Shown piece by piece: positions 21,155-32,925 of a stretch of DNA of 64,000 bases (position 1 is its first letter; each line of letters begins with the position of its first letter). This stretch comes from Gnetum montanum (Eukaryota > Streptophyta > Gnetopsida > Gnetales > Gnetaceae): contig MNCI01006835.1 in the NCBI GenBank assembly GCA_015680685.1, positions 80,182-144,181 of the forward strand, given 5' to 3'. The translations under genes were made by a program, and so were the position numbers. The notes under the pieces were generated by a model. The model had not been told where the DNA came from, searched no databases, and worked only from the letters and a program-made list of their open reading frames with translations.

Positions 21155-22812
21155 TGAAACACCACTAATTTTGGTCCAACCCTTTGAAACAAGAACAACT
21201 CAGAGCCTTTTTAGCTCTTGGGAGGAAAAAATTTGACTAAGGCATGGAACTCACGCTCAACTTGTCAAGACTGCCTGCTCACACTACTCACGCTGGGCTT
21301 GTCAAGCCAGCTTGCCCTCAGCGTGAGCAACTCCAACAACTTTGAAATCAAGTCAAAGATGGTCCAATCTAAGGGTGTAAGCCATTCTCAAGGGTCACTA
21401 TTGTCCACTTCAATTTTTAGCATTTGGAAGTTCAAATTTTGGGCCAAATTATACACATTTTCTCACTCACGCTGATGGTGACACTGAGGTCATGCTGGCA
21501 ACATGAGTCCAGCGTGACCAACTCTGAGAGCCTCAAAACCAAGTCGAAATGGTTTGATTTCAAAGGTGCAAGTCATCCTTAGGGTTCATTGTTGACAACT
21601 TCAAGTCCCAGCCTCCAAAATTCCAGATTTTAGGTCCAAAATTGCAAAGTTTTTGTAGCTCACGCTGTGGTCATGCTGAGCTCACGTTGGCAGCGTGAGT
21701 CCAGCGTGAGCTACCAAAAGTGGTTTAAAACTAGGCATATCCAAGCTAAATTTTTGACTTACAAATCACTCTCATGGTCAAACACAATTAGGTAATGCTA
21801 AGGTCACATTGGCAGCGTGAGTACAGCATGAGTACATGCCAAACACACACTGAAGACATGCCAAGACAAAATAAACTCATGCTGGAAGCTTTGGTGAAAC
21901 AGAAATGCCTCAAACAGCCATAAAACCACTCACATCAGCATCCTGCAGCAGTCAATCCATGGATCGAGAAGTTCCAAGCGAGCCAAGGTCAATTTCTCTT
22001 GTTGTACATTATCATTTTTTTTGTAAATTTTCACCATTTGTGAGCTTGTCAAGCTCTTACGCTCCAAATTGTATCTGCTTCTATGGGTGTAAGCTAGCTT
22101 GCGTAAGCCAACACACACTATAAGATACACTGCATCTGGTTAAGAACGTAGCTTGCCTACGCATGTCCAATTCACACACAACTGTCCATCAAACACGTGT
22201 CACATGATCTGTTTATCTTTCATCTCTCAACCATTGATTCCATCCATGAAATCCATGCCCGAGCCTAGCCAAACCTTATAAATACCTCATCCATTCACAT
22301 AAATAGGGTTGGCAATTTTAAAGGTTGATGACTTAGGGAGCATTGACTGCCAACTTTGGATGCTTAGGCACACGTAACTCCACGCATCCAAGCACCTATA
22401 AACACATCACCCTAGGGCTTAGCGCTTGACTTGCCATCCACACACGCAACTACGCTTTGACCGGTGCACATTCTTGTTAAGCAATAGAATACAGTTCATT
22501 ATTGCCTTCCATTTATATTGTTTGCTCTGTTTATGCTTTGTTTACAAGATAGTCTTGTATATGCTTTGTTTACATTTCGTGCATCACTGTTTACATTTTG
22601 TACATCATCAGTTACGATAACCCTAGTGCTAGCCGTAGCTTACACTCGGGGAAGTCCTTTGTTGATTTGCATGTAAACCATCCAAGGCACTCTGCCTTCG
22701 TTTCCTTTTCTAGCTTGCCCTCATGCAAAGGCAGGGTCGACTATGTCTCTTCGACAATCTTTCGACGTTTGTTTTCCCTTCCAGTCTCACTTCAACAATT
22801 TTGGTCAGTACA
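21155..22812 (+). repeat. 5' LTR of element D (1,658 bp)
   Basis: Starts TGAAACACCACTAATTTTGG and ends GGTCAGTACA. TATAAATA at 22277-22284 is the likely TATA box. From 21240 to 21860 the sequence is studded with CTCACGCTG and its complement CAGCGTGAG in both orientations, plus CTTGTCAAG-type palindromes. It lacks about 60 bp that the 3' copy has near 29945-30005. Confidence 0.92.
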
Positions 22813-22818
22813 GTAAAT

Positions 22819-22835
22819 TGGCACTAGAAGGAGGG
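22819..22835 (+). promoter_or_regulatory. Primer-binding site of element D
   Basis: TGGCACTAGAAGGAGGG, six bases after the LTR end. Element F has the same spacing and nearly the same sequence. I could not assign the tRNA from memory. Confidence 0.65.
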
Positions 22836-23074
22836 CCCGACTTGTTTACCGTCCCATCAAAATGTTGATCATGCTACCTATTAAACGCTGCGTAGACCAA
22901 GTGCTGAGACTAAAGCCCAGCTTGTTAAGCTAGCTTACACATGCCCAGCTTGACTTACTCAGGCTGAGCCCAATCACTCATGCTCAGCTTACTCACGCTA
23001 AGCCCAGTCAGTTACGCCCTAGCTTGACAAGCTAGCTTGCTCATGCTACTACGGAATCTTCCCACATCAACACA
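22836..23074 (+). other. Leader of element D
   Basis: Short untranslated leader. It repeats LTR-type motifs (AGCTTGACAAGCTAGC, TTACTCACGCTAAGC), so the U3 motif field has spread past the LTR. Confidence 0.5.
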
Positions 23075-24824
23075 GTGATGCTGCAGATCTCTGACTTTGG
23101 GGCCAGGACCTCGAACCCTATGACTGCGACAAAATCCATAATTGCCATTATAGTGATAAACCCTCAAGGGCCAACTCACGAGTCACTTAGGCTACATGGT
23201 AGGGATCCTACTTACGCAATCCTCACACCAGAACAATATAATTTCATTTGTGTGAAGATCCAAGCCAAATTGCCTATCGATCACATAGAAAGAGAAGCAA
23301 AATGAAACTATGAGCTCATTTACAAGGGAGGTCATGAGTTCACTCCTTCAGTATATGATGTAATCCCCCTTTCCGAGCCCCATCATCAACTCATATCCCA
23401 GCTTCTCATGGCAAGGGATCAAACTTCACAGCCACCTTTAATAGAGCCTCAGAGCAAAGATGAGGAAGAAGGCTTTGCAGTCCAATTTGAGCATGGAGAT
23501 TCATACCATACCATCAGTCCTCATGCCCATAAAAACCCATCATTCCAACCTTTCCTGGAGGAAACCATACTTCCTCCTTTATTTGCAAACACTCGAGTGC
23601 CAGTTTTTCTACAGGAAGTACCCACTGCAATTCCCAACCTTCCCCATGCCCAACATTCAATATGATACTTCCATCTCCATCATACCCCTGCAAGTGCAGT
23701 CCCAATAACCCCCTCCTCGAATTGATTCAGGATCAATCTTCTAACCCCAAGTAAATGGGATGCCATCGGTTATACCAGCTTCCATGTCCACCCTCTACAT
23801 ACCACAAGTACAAACCCATGGAGCACCTCTGATTACTTCAACCCAGCACGTTCAGGGTGTCACCTCAGAACCTGTGGCTAGGCAATGGGTTTTACCATCT
23901 ATTCAGCAATACCAAACTACTCACTACAATGTACTACACCCTGCAATCCCATCTTTGAATGTTGCTCCATCAGAACAATCGCAAATCCAACAGTCTCCCT
24001 TTCCACAAACAATACAACAATCGAACTACTACCAATCGCAATCTACTCAACTAGTTGGCCTGCCTACCGCCCAAGAGTAGGCAGACACAAAGAAAATGAT
24101 GCACTCATTAATCAAGGAGTTAAAGCACCTTAAAACTACAAACATTGAGGAAGTCAAGGTGTTGGACTTCTACCAAGATGACCCAATCCACCCTTCAGTT
24201 CCACCATTAACCTTACCAAAGGGAATCTCATTACCTCAACTAACCAAGTACAATGGAGAGGGAGATCCAAATGCTCATCTAGTAACATTTCGACTAGAAT
24301 GTTTATTACTTCAGGTCTGGCCTCATGCAATTCTATGTGTATTTGCTATGTCCTTAATAGGAAGAGCCTTAGACTGGTACCGAGTTTTACCCCATAACTC
24401 CATATCCTCTCTAGAGGATTTGTTACATCAGTTTGTTACCCGTTTTAAATATAATTTAAAGCCTGAAGCCACACTAGATGGTTTGATTCAGATTAAACAA
24501 GCGTCATTAGAGCCAGTACAAAAATTTATCCAAAGGTGGAGTGCAACCCTCGTTAAATCAAACAAGCCCATACATGAGACATACTTGCTTACCATTCTTA
24601 AGGCTACTGTGAATGACTTCGTTAAATCAAAAATTTATTATTTGAGTACTTGTACTTTGAGTCAAGCATTCAAACAAATTAAGAATATAGAAGAGGTAGT
24701 GCAATCAAGTAATGACCCAACTTACTTAGCCTTTAGGAGCCAACATATGAGGAAAGATAAGGATAAATCCAAAACAATAGTAGTAGTGGTAGCTGAGACA
24801 GCCCAACCAAACAATTCAGGATAG
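23075..24824 (+). pseudogene. Gag polyprotein of element D
   Basis: The N-terminal block (23075-23665) has YNFICVKIQAKLPI, one stop, then YELIYKGGHEFTPSVYD and LMARD. The same order is seen in F. A frame change near 23700 leads to a Pro/Gln-rich middle (23760-24080). The core (24096-24824) reads LPQLTKYNGEGDPNAHLVTF, FAMSLIGRALDWYRVLP, FVTRFKYNL and PVQKFIQRW, the gag domain of Tat/Ogre elements. It ends in a Lys-rich tail. Gag forms the particle that packages the element RNA. The core itself is open for 242 codons, the longest clean gag stretch in the window. Confidence 0.88.
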
Positions 24825-26733
24825 AGAGGAAAACAACCCACTGCTCCAAAAATGGGTCCCACTCGTACATTTGAATGAAAAGATCCTACTCAATACACAC
24901 CTTTACCTATGAAGCCTTCACAATTGTTAGATCAACTTTTAAAGGCCAGGTTAATCAAGCACAAACAAATGTCCCCTGTGGCATCCCAAAAACATGATCG
25001 ATTCTGTGAGTTGGCTAAAAACCCAACCTTAGCAATAGCCGATGAGGCCCCCCATTCCAAGAGGCTTTAGGTTGGATATGTTTTGTGAATATCACCAATG
25101 GTGTGGACACAGAACTGACTACTGTTTCACCTTAAAACAAGATATTCAGTGCATGATTGATAGGGGTGAAATAGTATTTGACGAGGCAAACCCGTTAAAG
25201 CCCCAAAACCAACCCATGGGGGTCTACAAGGATCCTCTCAATACTAATGATGCACCATATGTAATTAATACTATCCATGTGGAGAATGGAGAAGACATCC
25301 CTCAAAAACCTTATGTAATCCACAGGCCTTCTGAAACTACATCTACCCCAACACCTCCCCAAATCCCTTTTGTCATACGCACATTCCCTGCATCACAAAA
25401 TCCATTCATCATCCACATACCTCCTTCTGTTGTAGCAGCAATAATGCCATTAGGAAACCGAGCCGCTCCCTTCGTGATCTGGGTGCCAAAACACCCTGAC
25501 ATGCAACCCCCTACCATTCCCCTGCAACCCCTACGAGAGCACCTTGCTGACAGGCTAATGAGAGAGTGCCTAGAAAGAGAACATCATGAGCACAAATTAG
25601 GATCACTGAAGCCCATACCGCTAAATGTTGTTCCTATGGTTCCACCCACCAATGAGCCTAGCAGAAGTCATCAAGACAAGAATATCGACACTCCCAAAGT
25701 CCCAAACTCAACCTCCCCAATTACTAACACCAAAATCCCTCCACGAGAGATACGAATGCTATGTCAAATGGACCAAGTCTCCACAGACAAGAGCATCCCA
25801 AGTTTAAAGGATCTAGTGAGTGCACTGACCCAAGTCACACTGGCCTTGAAACAAAAGAACACCTCCTTAAGCCTGTATGATCTAGTAATGACCTCACTGG
25901 TACATAGAGAGGCTCTCGTGTGTATGTTGACCTCGATTCCTGTTAGTGAGGACCTTCCCGCAGATGAACCATCCATCTATGTAGTATTGTCCCCACAACA
26001 TCAAGAATCGAGGCCAACATCCCTAGAATTTCATGCCAATGATATTAAGAGAGATGAGAAAACTAGAGAGGTCACTACAGGCCCTATGTTCATAACAATA
26101 CATGTCAACCACTTCAAGATACGTAGGGTGCATGTCGATGATAGCGCAGCAACAAATGTAATACCCCTTCCTGTCATTGAAAAACTAGGTCTTACAGAGA
26201 AAATACAACCCACAATAACTTCTTTTTAAAAATCCTTCAGTGGTTCCTGTGTTGTGGTAAAATGCATGCTTACCTTGGATTTCATAGTAGGGGACCAGTT
26301 CCCCACATCAGCTAAATTTGTAGTGGTTGATGAAATGCTAGGGTTTAATATGATTCTAGGACAGCCTTGGCTAGCTCAACTTAGAGTCGTATCCTCACCA
26401 ATCCATCAAGAAATCCACCTACCTTATGAGGGTGGTGAGATCATCATACACGAGGACACGACAACATTGCTTACTTCCTCACACTTGGGAATGGATCAAG
26501 GATCAGAGGTTGAGTTCTCTGAGCCTGAACAAGAAACCATGAGCACACTTCAAGATATGAACCAATCGTTAACTCATGATCCTACTAAAATTGAGGAAGC
26601 ACTGGACGACACAGACATAGGAGCCATTCCCACAGACGTCTATGGGTCAGAACTACCTTTTAACATCTCTAGTGAAGGGGAAGGGGAATATAAGATCGTG
26701 CCTAAATGTCCTACCCCTCACATCAAACTATGA
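24825..26733 (+). pseudogene. Gag C-terminus (zinc knuckle) and protease of element D
   Basis: A linker with PLPMKPSQLLDQLLKARLI (24895-24955) precedes a frame change near 25046. The zinc knuckle FCEYHQWCGHRTDYCFTLK follows (25080-25140), then a Pro-rich region (25310-25520). Protease first half: RRVHVDDSAATNVIPLPVIEK (26130-26190), where the Gly after the catalytic Asp appears to be Ser. After one TAA at 26227 the same frame resumes with FVVVDEMLGFNMILGQPWLA and VSSPIHQEIHLPYEGG, and it ends at 26733 with PHIKL and a stop. The protein stops before any RT, as expected if pol was read after splicing. Confidence 0.86.
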
Positions 26734-26759
26734 AAAATAAAAAAAGCAACTCAATAACT

Positions 26760-27025
26760 AGAGCAAACTACCATGCGTCTAGAATGACGTTAAACTACCA
26801 ACCGTCCGGTATGATGTTAAACTGCTAACGAATGTCCCCAATGACGTTAAACTAGCGATGATCAAAAATGGCTGATTCCTTTTGAGTTTCCCAAAACTGT
26901 TATCACTTTCAGCCCACTATGGCCTAAAACTAGTAATCTCTCATTCTTTTCTTTCAACACAAATACAAGTCCAGCATGACTTTAAACTAATGTGCACAGC
27001 CTGAAATGGCCTTAAACTAGAGCTT
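26760..27025 (+). repeat. Degenerate TAAACTA minisatellite, left block (element D)
   Basis: Units of about 30-40 bp, each ending in ATGACGTTAAACTAC or CCTTAAACTAG, repeat at least six times. The same motif recurs at 27780-28115 and, inverted, in element E at 38340-38440 and 42165-42545. Confidence 0.7.
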
Positions 27026-27647
27026 AGTAAGTCGCAAGTTTACAAAATTTCATTACGTTATGTCAAATTTTCATTTACATCTCATAAGTTGCAATTTCAA
27101 TTCATGCATTCTCATTACTTTTTCCTTTTACAAATATTTTCCTTACATTTCAATCTACATTTTGAAATCTCATTTTACATTCAGCTACACGCAGATGTTC
27201 ACAATATACTTGAGAAAACAAGAAAAACAACGAAAAAATAAAAAGAGAAAACATATAAAAATAAATAAATATTGAACTTCAATATGGTAATATAATTCCA
27301 ACACATTATGCCATGATTAGATCCATATCACTACATCTGTACGTCATGTATTTCCATTAAACATCCAAAAATCCAAAACATTTAATAGCTAAAGCTAGAT
27401 TAACAATTAGCTCATGCATTAGTACTAGGAGGGGTCTGGCCCCCAAAATCCTCCTCACCATCTACTTCCACTGCATTGGGGCCAGCCTCATCATTACTAG
27501 ATCCCTACAATAGAATAGAAAACAAAAACAAAAAAACAAGTAAGTATAGCAAAGCAACTTATGAATACAAAACCTGAAAGAACAATAATACTAACACGAA
27601 AAAAAATAAAACCATACAAAAGTAAGTACCATAATAAAACACTCATA
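27026..27647 (+). other. AT-rich spacer of element D
   Basis: Long T-rich then A-rich runs, no coding frame of interest. By position it is the spacer between protease and pol; pol itself is missing. A GC-richer block (27425-27500, AGGAGGGGTCTGGCCCCC) lies near its end. Confidence 0.5.
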
Positions 27648-27776
27648 GGTGAAGAAGCCCCTTACTTAGCCACCAAGGCGTACAATAACGGAGCATTCAA
27701 ACTTGCTAACATGGATGGGAATGAGGTCGCTAATCCCACAAATCACCTGTACCTGAAACGGGACTATGTCTGATGA
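27648..27776 (+). pseudogene. Integrase C-terminal remnant of element D
   Basis: The frame reads YLATKAYNNGAFKLANMDG, then NEVANPTNHLYLKRDYV and a TGA. The integrase tail of E (minus, about 38580-38470) reads AYSNGAFKIANMDGNEL and then HSHLKPYYM, a clear match. This is the GPF/Y-like tail that closes the gypsy polyprotein. Nothing upstream of it matches RT, RNase H or the integrase core, so about 4 kb of pol has been lost with this end kept. Confidence 0.82.
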
Positions 27777-27779
27777 ACT

Positions 27780-28115
27780 TGAGGTACGTAATGGTCCTGG
27801 CATCACGACCTAAAACTGATACCATAGAATGGTCTTGGGGCTATGACTTGAAACTTTCACCATAGACTATCTTGGCATCATGATAGTAAATTGACACCAC
27901 AGAGCTCTGTCTGGTATGACACTAAACTGCCACACTTGTCAGCCATGACATAAAACTAGCATGCAAAGTCCACTAAGATTATAAACTAGTTTATCTCTTC
28001 ACAGTCTGCTACAACTATAAACTAGCACTTCATCATCTGCTATGACACTAAACTGGCACCGTCCAAAGGGTTATGATGTAAAACTAACCTGCAACAGTCT
28101 GCTAAGACTATAAAC
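27780..28115 (+). repeat. Degenerate TAAACTA minisatellite, right block (element D)
   Basis: About nine units of 30-45 bp such as GTCTGCTATGACACTAAACTGGCAC, directly after the integrase stop. In element E a matching inverted block sits in the same place. Confidence 0.7.
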
Positions 28116-29289
28116 TGGTGACATCATTGATGACCAGGAAATACTTGAAAAGACATGTTGCTACAATTGGCTGTATGTTTTCCACAAAGATTTGTTGCAT
28201 AATTTGTCTCATGGACCCTGATGAAGCTGATGCTATTCATGATTCTGTCTGCTTTGAAATTGCACACAGTGGCTATATCTCCTTGGTTGTTTTCAAGTTT
28301 AAAGTACTTAGTTAACCGAATCATTTGTGGTTTTCTTGTCTCCTTGGATTTGTGTTTGCAGGATGACACGCCTAAGGCATTTGTGCATAGATGCACTTCA
28401 TCATGCCCACAAGGTATCACATTCTTCCTGACGCATGCAACTGGGTTAATCAATCTGTTCATAAGGACATTCCTGACTCCTAATACATTCCCTATTCCCC
28501 ATCATGTTCCCATTATCCTATTCAATTACACCCCCTTAATACCTTCTACTCATCCCAAAGCTCTTGATACACTATTGCACACTGTAATTCTCTAAGCGGT
28601 CACAATGCAAAACACGGTACATGATACATGATACAAATGCAAATTCATGAGCATGAGCACAACACTTAAAGCAAGCTCTTCCAAAAAGAAAAAAAAACAA
28701 ATAAAAAGAAAAAATAAAAGAAAAACAAACAAAAAAATAAAAAGAATAAAAAAGATCAAAGAGAAAAATGCACGGAAAAGGTCTTCATGATCCCATTGAC
28801 ATCATAGAACAAAGACCATTGGCTCTTCTCATGCAAGCCCTAGGCGGGAAGGCAATTATCTTAGAAAAATAGTTACACTCGTGTCTCAAATGATCATGTT
28901 GCACATCATCGCATGGCTTTGGTTGTTTACAACGGGCCCCATAAGCTCTCTACAAGCATCCCATTTCTCCAAAGAATGCCCTTCCTATGTCTTGGTTGCA
29001 AGTCTGCTAAACACTGGCTATTAACAAGGACCAAAATTATGACTCGTTCACGTGAGAGCATTCCTCTCCCACAATTCCAGCAGCAATTATAACCCTTGAA
29101 CAACTCTTGACTTTCCCCAGTTACAACCAATCCCCTTGCATCTTGAATTGCATTTCCCCAATCCCATGTACTTTTGAACACGGTGTGATGACATCCAGCT
29201 AGAGGCCAACAAATAATGCTTGGTGCTTGGTTGGTCATGGTGTTTTGTACTTCTTTATCGACGTCTCTCAGGTGGATTCCTCCAGATGT
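28116..29289. other. Unexplained 1.2-kb 3' region of element D
   Basis: This lies between the repeat block and the PPT. It has no counterpart in E, where the repeats lie only about 60 bp from the PPT. It contains TTTGTGTTTGCAG followed by GATGAC (near 28350), which looks like a splice acceptor, an A-rich run (28680-28770), and two open minus-strand frames (28462-28124, 112 codons; 29295-28927, 122 codons) with unfamiliar Cys-containing peptides. These frames have no recognised domain and may be chance. Captured host sequence is possible. Confidence 0.45.
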
Positions 29290-29306
29290 CAACAAAGAGG
29301 GACCAA
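29290..29306 (+). promoter_or_regulatory. Polypurine tract of element D
   Basis: CAACAAAGAGGGACCAA directly before the 3' LTR start TGAAAGACC. Element E has CAACAAAGAGGGGCCAT in the same place. Confidence 0.8.
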
Positions 29307-31031
29307 TGAAAGACCACTAATTTCAGCCTAACCCTTTGAAACAAGAACAAATTAGATCCTTTTTAGCTTTTGGGAGGCAAAAATTTGACTAAGGCATGGA
29401 ACTCAAGCTCAGCTTGTCAAGCTAGCCTACTCATGCTGCTCACGCTAGGCTTGTTAAGCAGGCTTGCCCTTAGCGTGAGCAACTCCAACAACTTCAAAAT
29501 CAAGTCAAAGATGGTCCAATTTGAGGGTGAAAGCCATTTTTAAGGATCACTGTTGTCCACTTCAAGTTACAGCATTTGGAAGTTCAAATTTTGGGCCAAA
29601 TTGTATACATTTTCTCACTCATGTTGATGGTCATGCTGAGGTCACGCTAGCAGCGTGAGTCTAGTGTGACCAACTCTGAGAGCCTCAAAAACAAGTTGAA
29701 ATGGTTTGATTTCAAAGGTGCAAGTCATCCTCAGGGTTCATTGTTGACAACTTCAAGTCCCAGCATCCAAAATTCTAGATTTTAGGTCCAAAATTGCAAA
29801 TTTTTTGTAGCTCACATTGTGGTCACGCTATGCTCATGCTGGCAATGTGAGTCCAATGTGAGCTACCAAAAGTGGTTTAAAACCAGGCACATCCAAGCTT
29901 AATTTTTGACTTAAAAATCACTCTCAGGGTCAAACACAGTTAGGCAATTGTTGCATTCAAAGCACAAGCTTCAAAAGATAAAAAATTGGTGTGAAATGTG
30001 TCATTTTCATTAGGTCATGCCAAGGTCACGTTGGCAACGTGAGTATAGTGTGAGTACATGCCAAACACAAGTGGAGGACATGCCAAGACAAAATAAACTC
30101 ATGCTAGAAGCTTTGGTGAAATAGAAATGCCTTAAAGAGCCATAAAACCACTTACATCAGCATCCTGCAATAGTCAGTCCACTGATCAAGAAGTTTCAAG
30201 CGAGCCGGGGTTAATTTCTCATTTTATATTATCATATTTTTTGGAAATTTTCACCATTTGTGAGCTTGTCAAGCTCTTACGCTCCAAATTGTATCTGCTT
30301 CTATGGGTGTAAGCTAGCTTGCGTAAGCCAACACATGTTGTAAGATACATTGCATTTGGTCAAGAATGTATCTTGCCTATGCACATCCAATTCACACATA
30401 GTTGTCCATCAAACATGTGTCACATGATCCTTTTTCCTCTCATCTATCAACCGTTGATTCCATCCATGAAATCCATGCCCGGCCTAGCCAAACCTTATAA
30501 ATACCTCGTCCATTCACATAAACAGGGTTGGCAATTTTGAAGGTTGATGACTTAGGGATCATTGACTGGCAACTTTGGATGCTCAGGCACATGTAACTCC
30601 ATGCATACAAGCACCTGTAAAAACATTACCCCAGGGCTTAGTGCTTGACTTGCCATCCACACACACAACTACACTTTGACCGATGCACATTCTTGTTAAG
30701 CAATAGAATACAGTTCATTATTGCCTTTCATTTACATTGTTTGCTCTGTTTATGCTTTGTTTACAATAAATTCCTATATATGCTCTGTTTGCATTTCATG
30801 CATCACTATTTACATTTCATACATCATTAGTTACCATAACCCCAACCCTAGCCGTAGCTTACACTTGGGGAGGTCCTTGGTTGATTTGCATGTAGGCCAT
30901 TCAAGGCACTCTACCTTCATTTCCTTTTCTAACTTGCCCTCACGTGAAGGTAGGGTCGACTATGTCTCTCTGAAAATCTTTCAGCATTTGTTTTCCCTTC
31001 CTGCCTCACACGGACGATTTCGGTTAGTATA
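29307..31031 (+). repeat. 3' LTR of element D (1,725 bp)
   Basis: Starts TGAAAGACCACTAATTTC and ends GGTTAGTATA (the terminal CA has become TA). TATAAATA at 30496-30503. The CTCACGCTG/CAGCGTGAG motif field is at 29400-30070, partly eroded to CTCATGCTG. Confidence 0.92.
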
Positions 31032-31036
31032 TTACA
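31032..31036. repeat. Target-site duplication of element D, right copy
   Basis: TTACA, partner of TTACG at 21150-21154. C sequence (TTGTTGCAG) resumes, as in the uninterrupted B gag (GTGTTTTGTTGTTG). Confidence 0.78.
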
Positions 31037-32030
31037 TTGTTGCAGTTAAGTGGGTAGTTCACTTTGCTTTGATGGAGCAGGCAGTAGCTGTGCAACTGGA
31101 GGAGGATATGGATAAGAGGTGGTGTCCCTTCTTTCATGTGGAAAATGAGCTTGATAATAATCTGAAGGATGGTAGTGAGGCTGAAAATTAGAGACATGAC
31201 TGGAAGAGTCACGTGGAGATATGGGTTGCTGCACATGATAATCATATGGATCAGGATGTTGGTAAGGGTATTGTTATCTTGGTGGTGCTAGCACCCATGA
31301 TTGTGGTTGCTACCATCATTGATACTATTCATACGGTTGTGATGGAGCTCCACTTAGATAATACGATTGTTGTTGGTAGAACTACCTGAGATTACCTTGA
31401 GGAGAAGGTAACCTTTTGGATGTTTTCCCTTATGTAAGTTGTGGATGTAAGGCATACAACCTAGACTCCTATAGATGTGACACAACGGGGAAACATCCCT
31501 TAGGATGTTTGTACTGACAGACGTCACACCCACAATCATCATTTGATTCACTATCTACAACCTCTTCTATTGCAATAATCTTGCCCTTACCTTTGTGATA
31601 TGCACATTCATCTTTCTTGCACCTCTTACACTCATGCTCACTACTTTGTTCTTTAGACTCCTCAGCAATTTTTAGGATAGCTTGGAATCTATTGTCCATT
31701 GAGTTCCTTAACTAATCAACCTTGGTTGTAAGTTTAGATTGGAATTGTTGGAGTGACAAGGCTTTCTTATGCACCCCCTCATCAAATACGGACTCATCCT
31801 CACTATCACAGAATCAAACCTTCCTCTTGTGGATGGAAGAATCATGATTATACTCTTCTACACTTTCTCTTTCTTTTAGTTTGCCCTCCTCTTTGGTGAC
31901 TTGCTCTATTAATCTTTGTAATTTATGGATAGTTAGTTTTGACAATCACCCTTCAGCATAGACACCAAGGGCTTTCCTCATTTCATTATGAAGCTCATCT
32001 ACAATAGGGCTATGATAGTGCAAAAACAAA
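31037..32030 (-). pseudogene. Gag C-terminal part of element C
   Basis: The minus-strand frame at 31699-31469 has FQAILKIAEESKEQ, a Lys/Cys-rich linker and the zinc knuckle CGCDVCQYKHPKGCFPV. The Pro/Gln/Ser-rich tail follows toward 31040, where D inserted. Upstream (31990-31760) traces of LHNEMRK and of the Glu-rich linker remain. The gag N-terminus and core, about 1.1 kb in copies A and B, are missing: this block runs almost directly into the PBS at 32055. C therefore had a gag deletion in addition to the later insertions. Confidence 0.8.
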
Positions 32031-32037
32031 AAAAAGA

Positions 32038-32055
32038 TCCCTAGCAATAGCGCCA
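32038..32055 (-). promoter_or_regulatory. Primer-binding site, tRNA-Asp type (element C)
   Basis: Minus strand TGGCGCTATTGCTAGGGA matches the tRNA-Asp 3'-end complement at 14 of 18 positions, one base from the LTR. Confidence 0.83.
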
Positions 32056-32056
32056 A

Positions 32057-32925
32057 TGATGAGCAGCAAGGTACCCCTATGCCAACCATACGAATCACAA
32101 AGGCATTACGCACAATCTAATTGAATTCTATGGACCTATAGTTATCTAATGCACTAGCTCTTCTAGGAAGTGAAATGGGCATTAAGAACATTCATTGTTT
32201 TCCCAATTACACTTGTGAGGTTCAAGGGTATGGTTTAAGTGTAATTGAGGTATATGATTTTTCTCATTTTATGTTTTATAGATGTAACCGCCTACAATAA
32301 GAATGAAGAGTAGATTAACTTAGAATCTAACTTGTTTACTACCTATCTAGCCTAACACAAGTAACCGTCCCACTTTCTTGGACACATCCTAAACACATAT
32401 AGCACTTCTAGACTACCAAATATTAAGTGTTGTTGGGTTACCAATTACTATATGAATGCTCGAAGTGGTTGTGCTCATGTTTGTTAACTGCTGAAAATAA
32501 TTTTTTTAATTCAAATGCATTAAAGTAAAGAGCATGAAAGTAAAATGCAATAAAGAAAATATCAAGCTATTCTCAGTGCTACAAGGGTTTTCAAAAGATT
32601 TTTTTTTATTCCTGTCATACTACTACACTCAGGTACATCAATTCTTGAACAAAGAACCATACACACTTAGACTCCTTCTGTGAGCACTCAGAAAATATTC
32701 TAACTCTAAGGAAAAGAAATGGCAAAAGCTTTGCTACTTTGACTAGAAAATGACCAAAAAATGATTATGAAAACTGGAGCCCAAGTGCAGTATTTATAGG
32801 CCTAGAGTATATACCCCGATGTTGCATATGCAATGTCACATCAAGACCTTGATGTCATGTATGCAATGTCATGGCTTTGACATTGCATACCAGATGTCGA
32901 AGTAGATGTAAAACATGTTTTATCA
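32057..32925 (-). repeat. 5' LTR of element C (869 bp)
   Basis: Plus-strand ends are TGATGAGCAGCAAGG and ACATGTTTTATCA. TATTTATA at 32791-32798 is the minus-strand TATA box. Between it and the U3 end lies a motif array of ATGCAATGTCA and GACATTGCATAC in both orientations (32818-32892). Confidence 0.87.

Larger units (their letters stand above)
21155..31031 (+). mobile_element. Element D: Tat/Ogre-like retrotransposon lacking most of pol
   Basis: Direct LTRs of 1,658 and 1,725 bp enclose a PBS, gag, zinc knuckle, protease, a repeat-rich spacer, the last roughly 40 codons of integrase, a second repeat block, an unexplained 1.2-kb stretch and a PPT. RT, RNase H and the integrase core are absent, so it could only have moved using enzymes supplied by another element. 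The 5-bp duplication and the restored minus-strand gag/protease on both sides show it inserted into element C. LTR divergence is roughly 10-12% over the first 250 bp by eye. Confidence 0.9.
3514..32925 (-). mobile_element. Element C: Athila-like retrotransposon broken by B and D
   Basis: Minus-strand order from the right: LTR 32925-32057, PBS, gag C-terminus 32030-31037, [element D], protease 21149-20383, [element B], RT/RNase H 7210-5400, integrase 5390-4200, 3' non-coding 4200-3514. The pieces join in register: removing B with one copy of its 5-bp duplication, and D with one copy of its own, restores a continuous Athila gag-pol order. The gag N-terminus is deleted between the PBS and about 32030. 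The expected 3' LTR with its PPT is not seen at 3513, so the left end of C is either displaced by A or deleted. It is the oldest layer of the nest and the most decayed. Confidence 0.82.
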
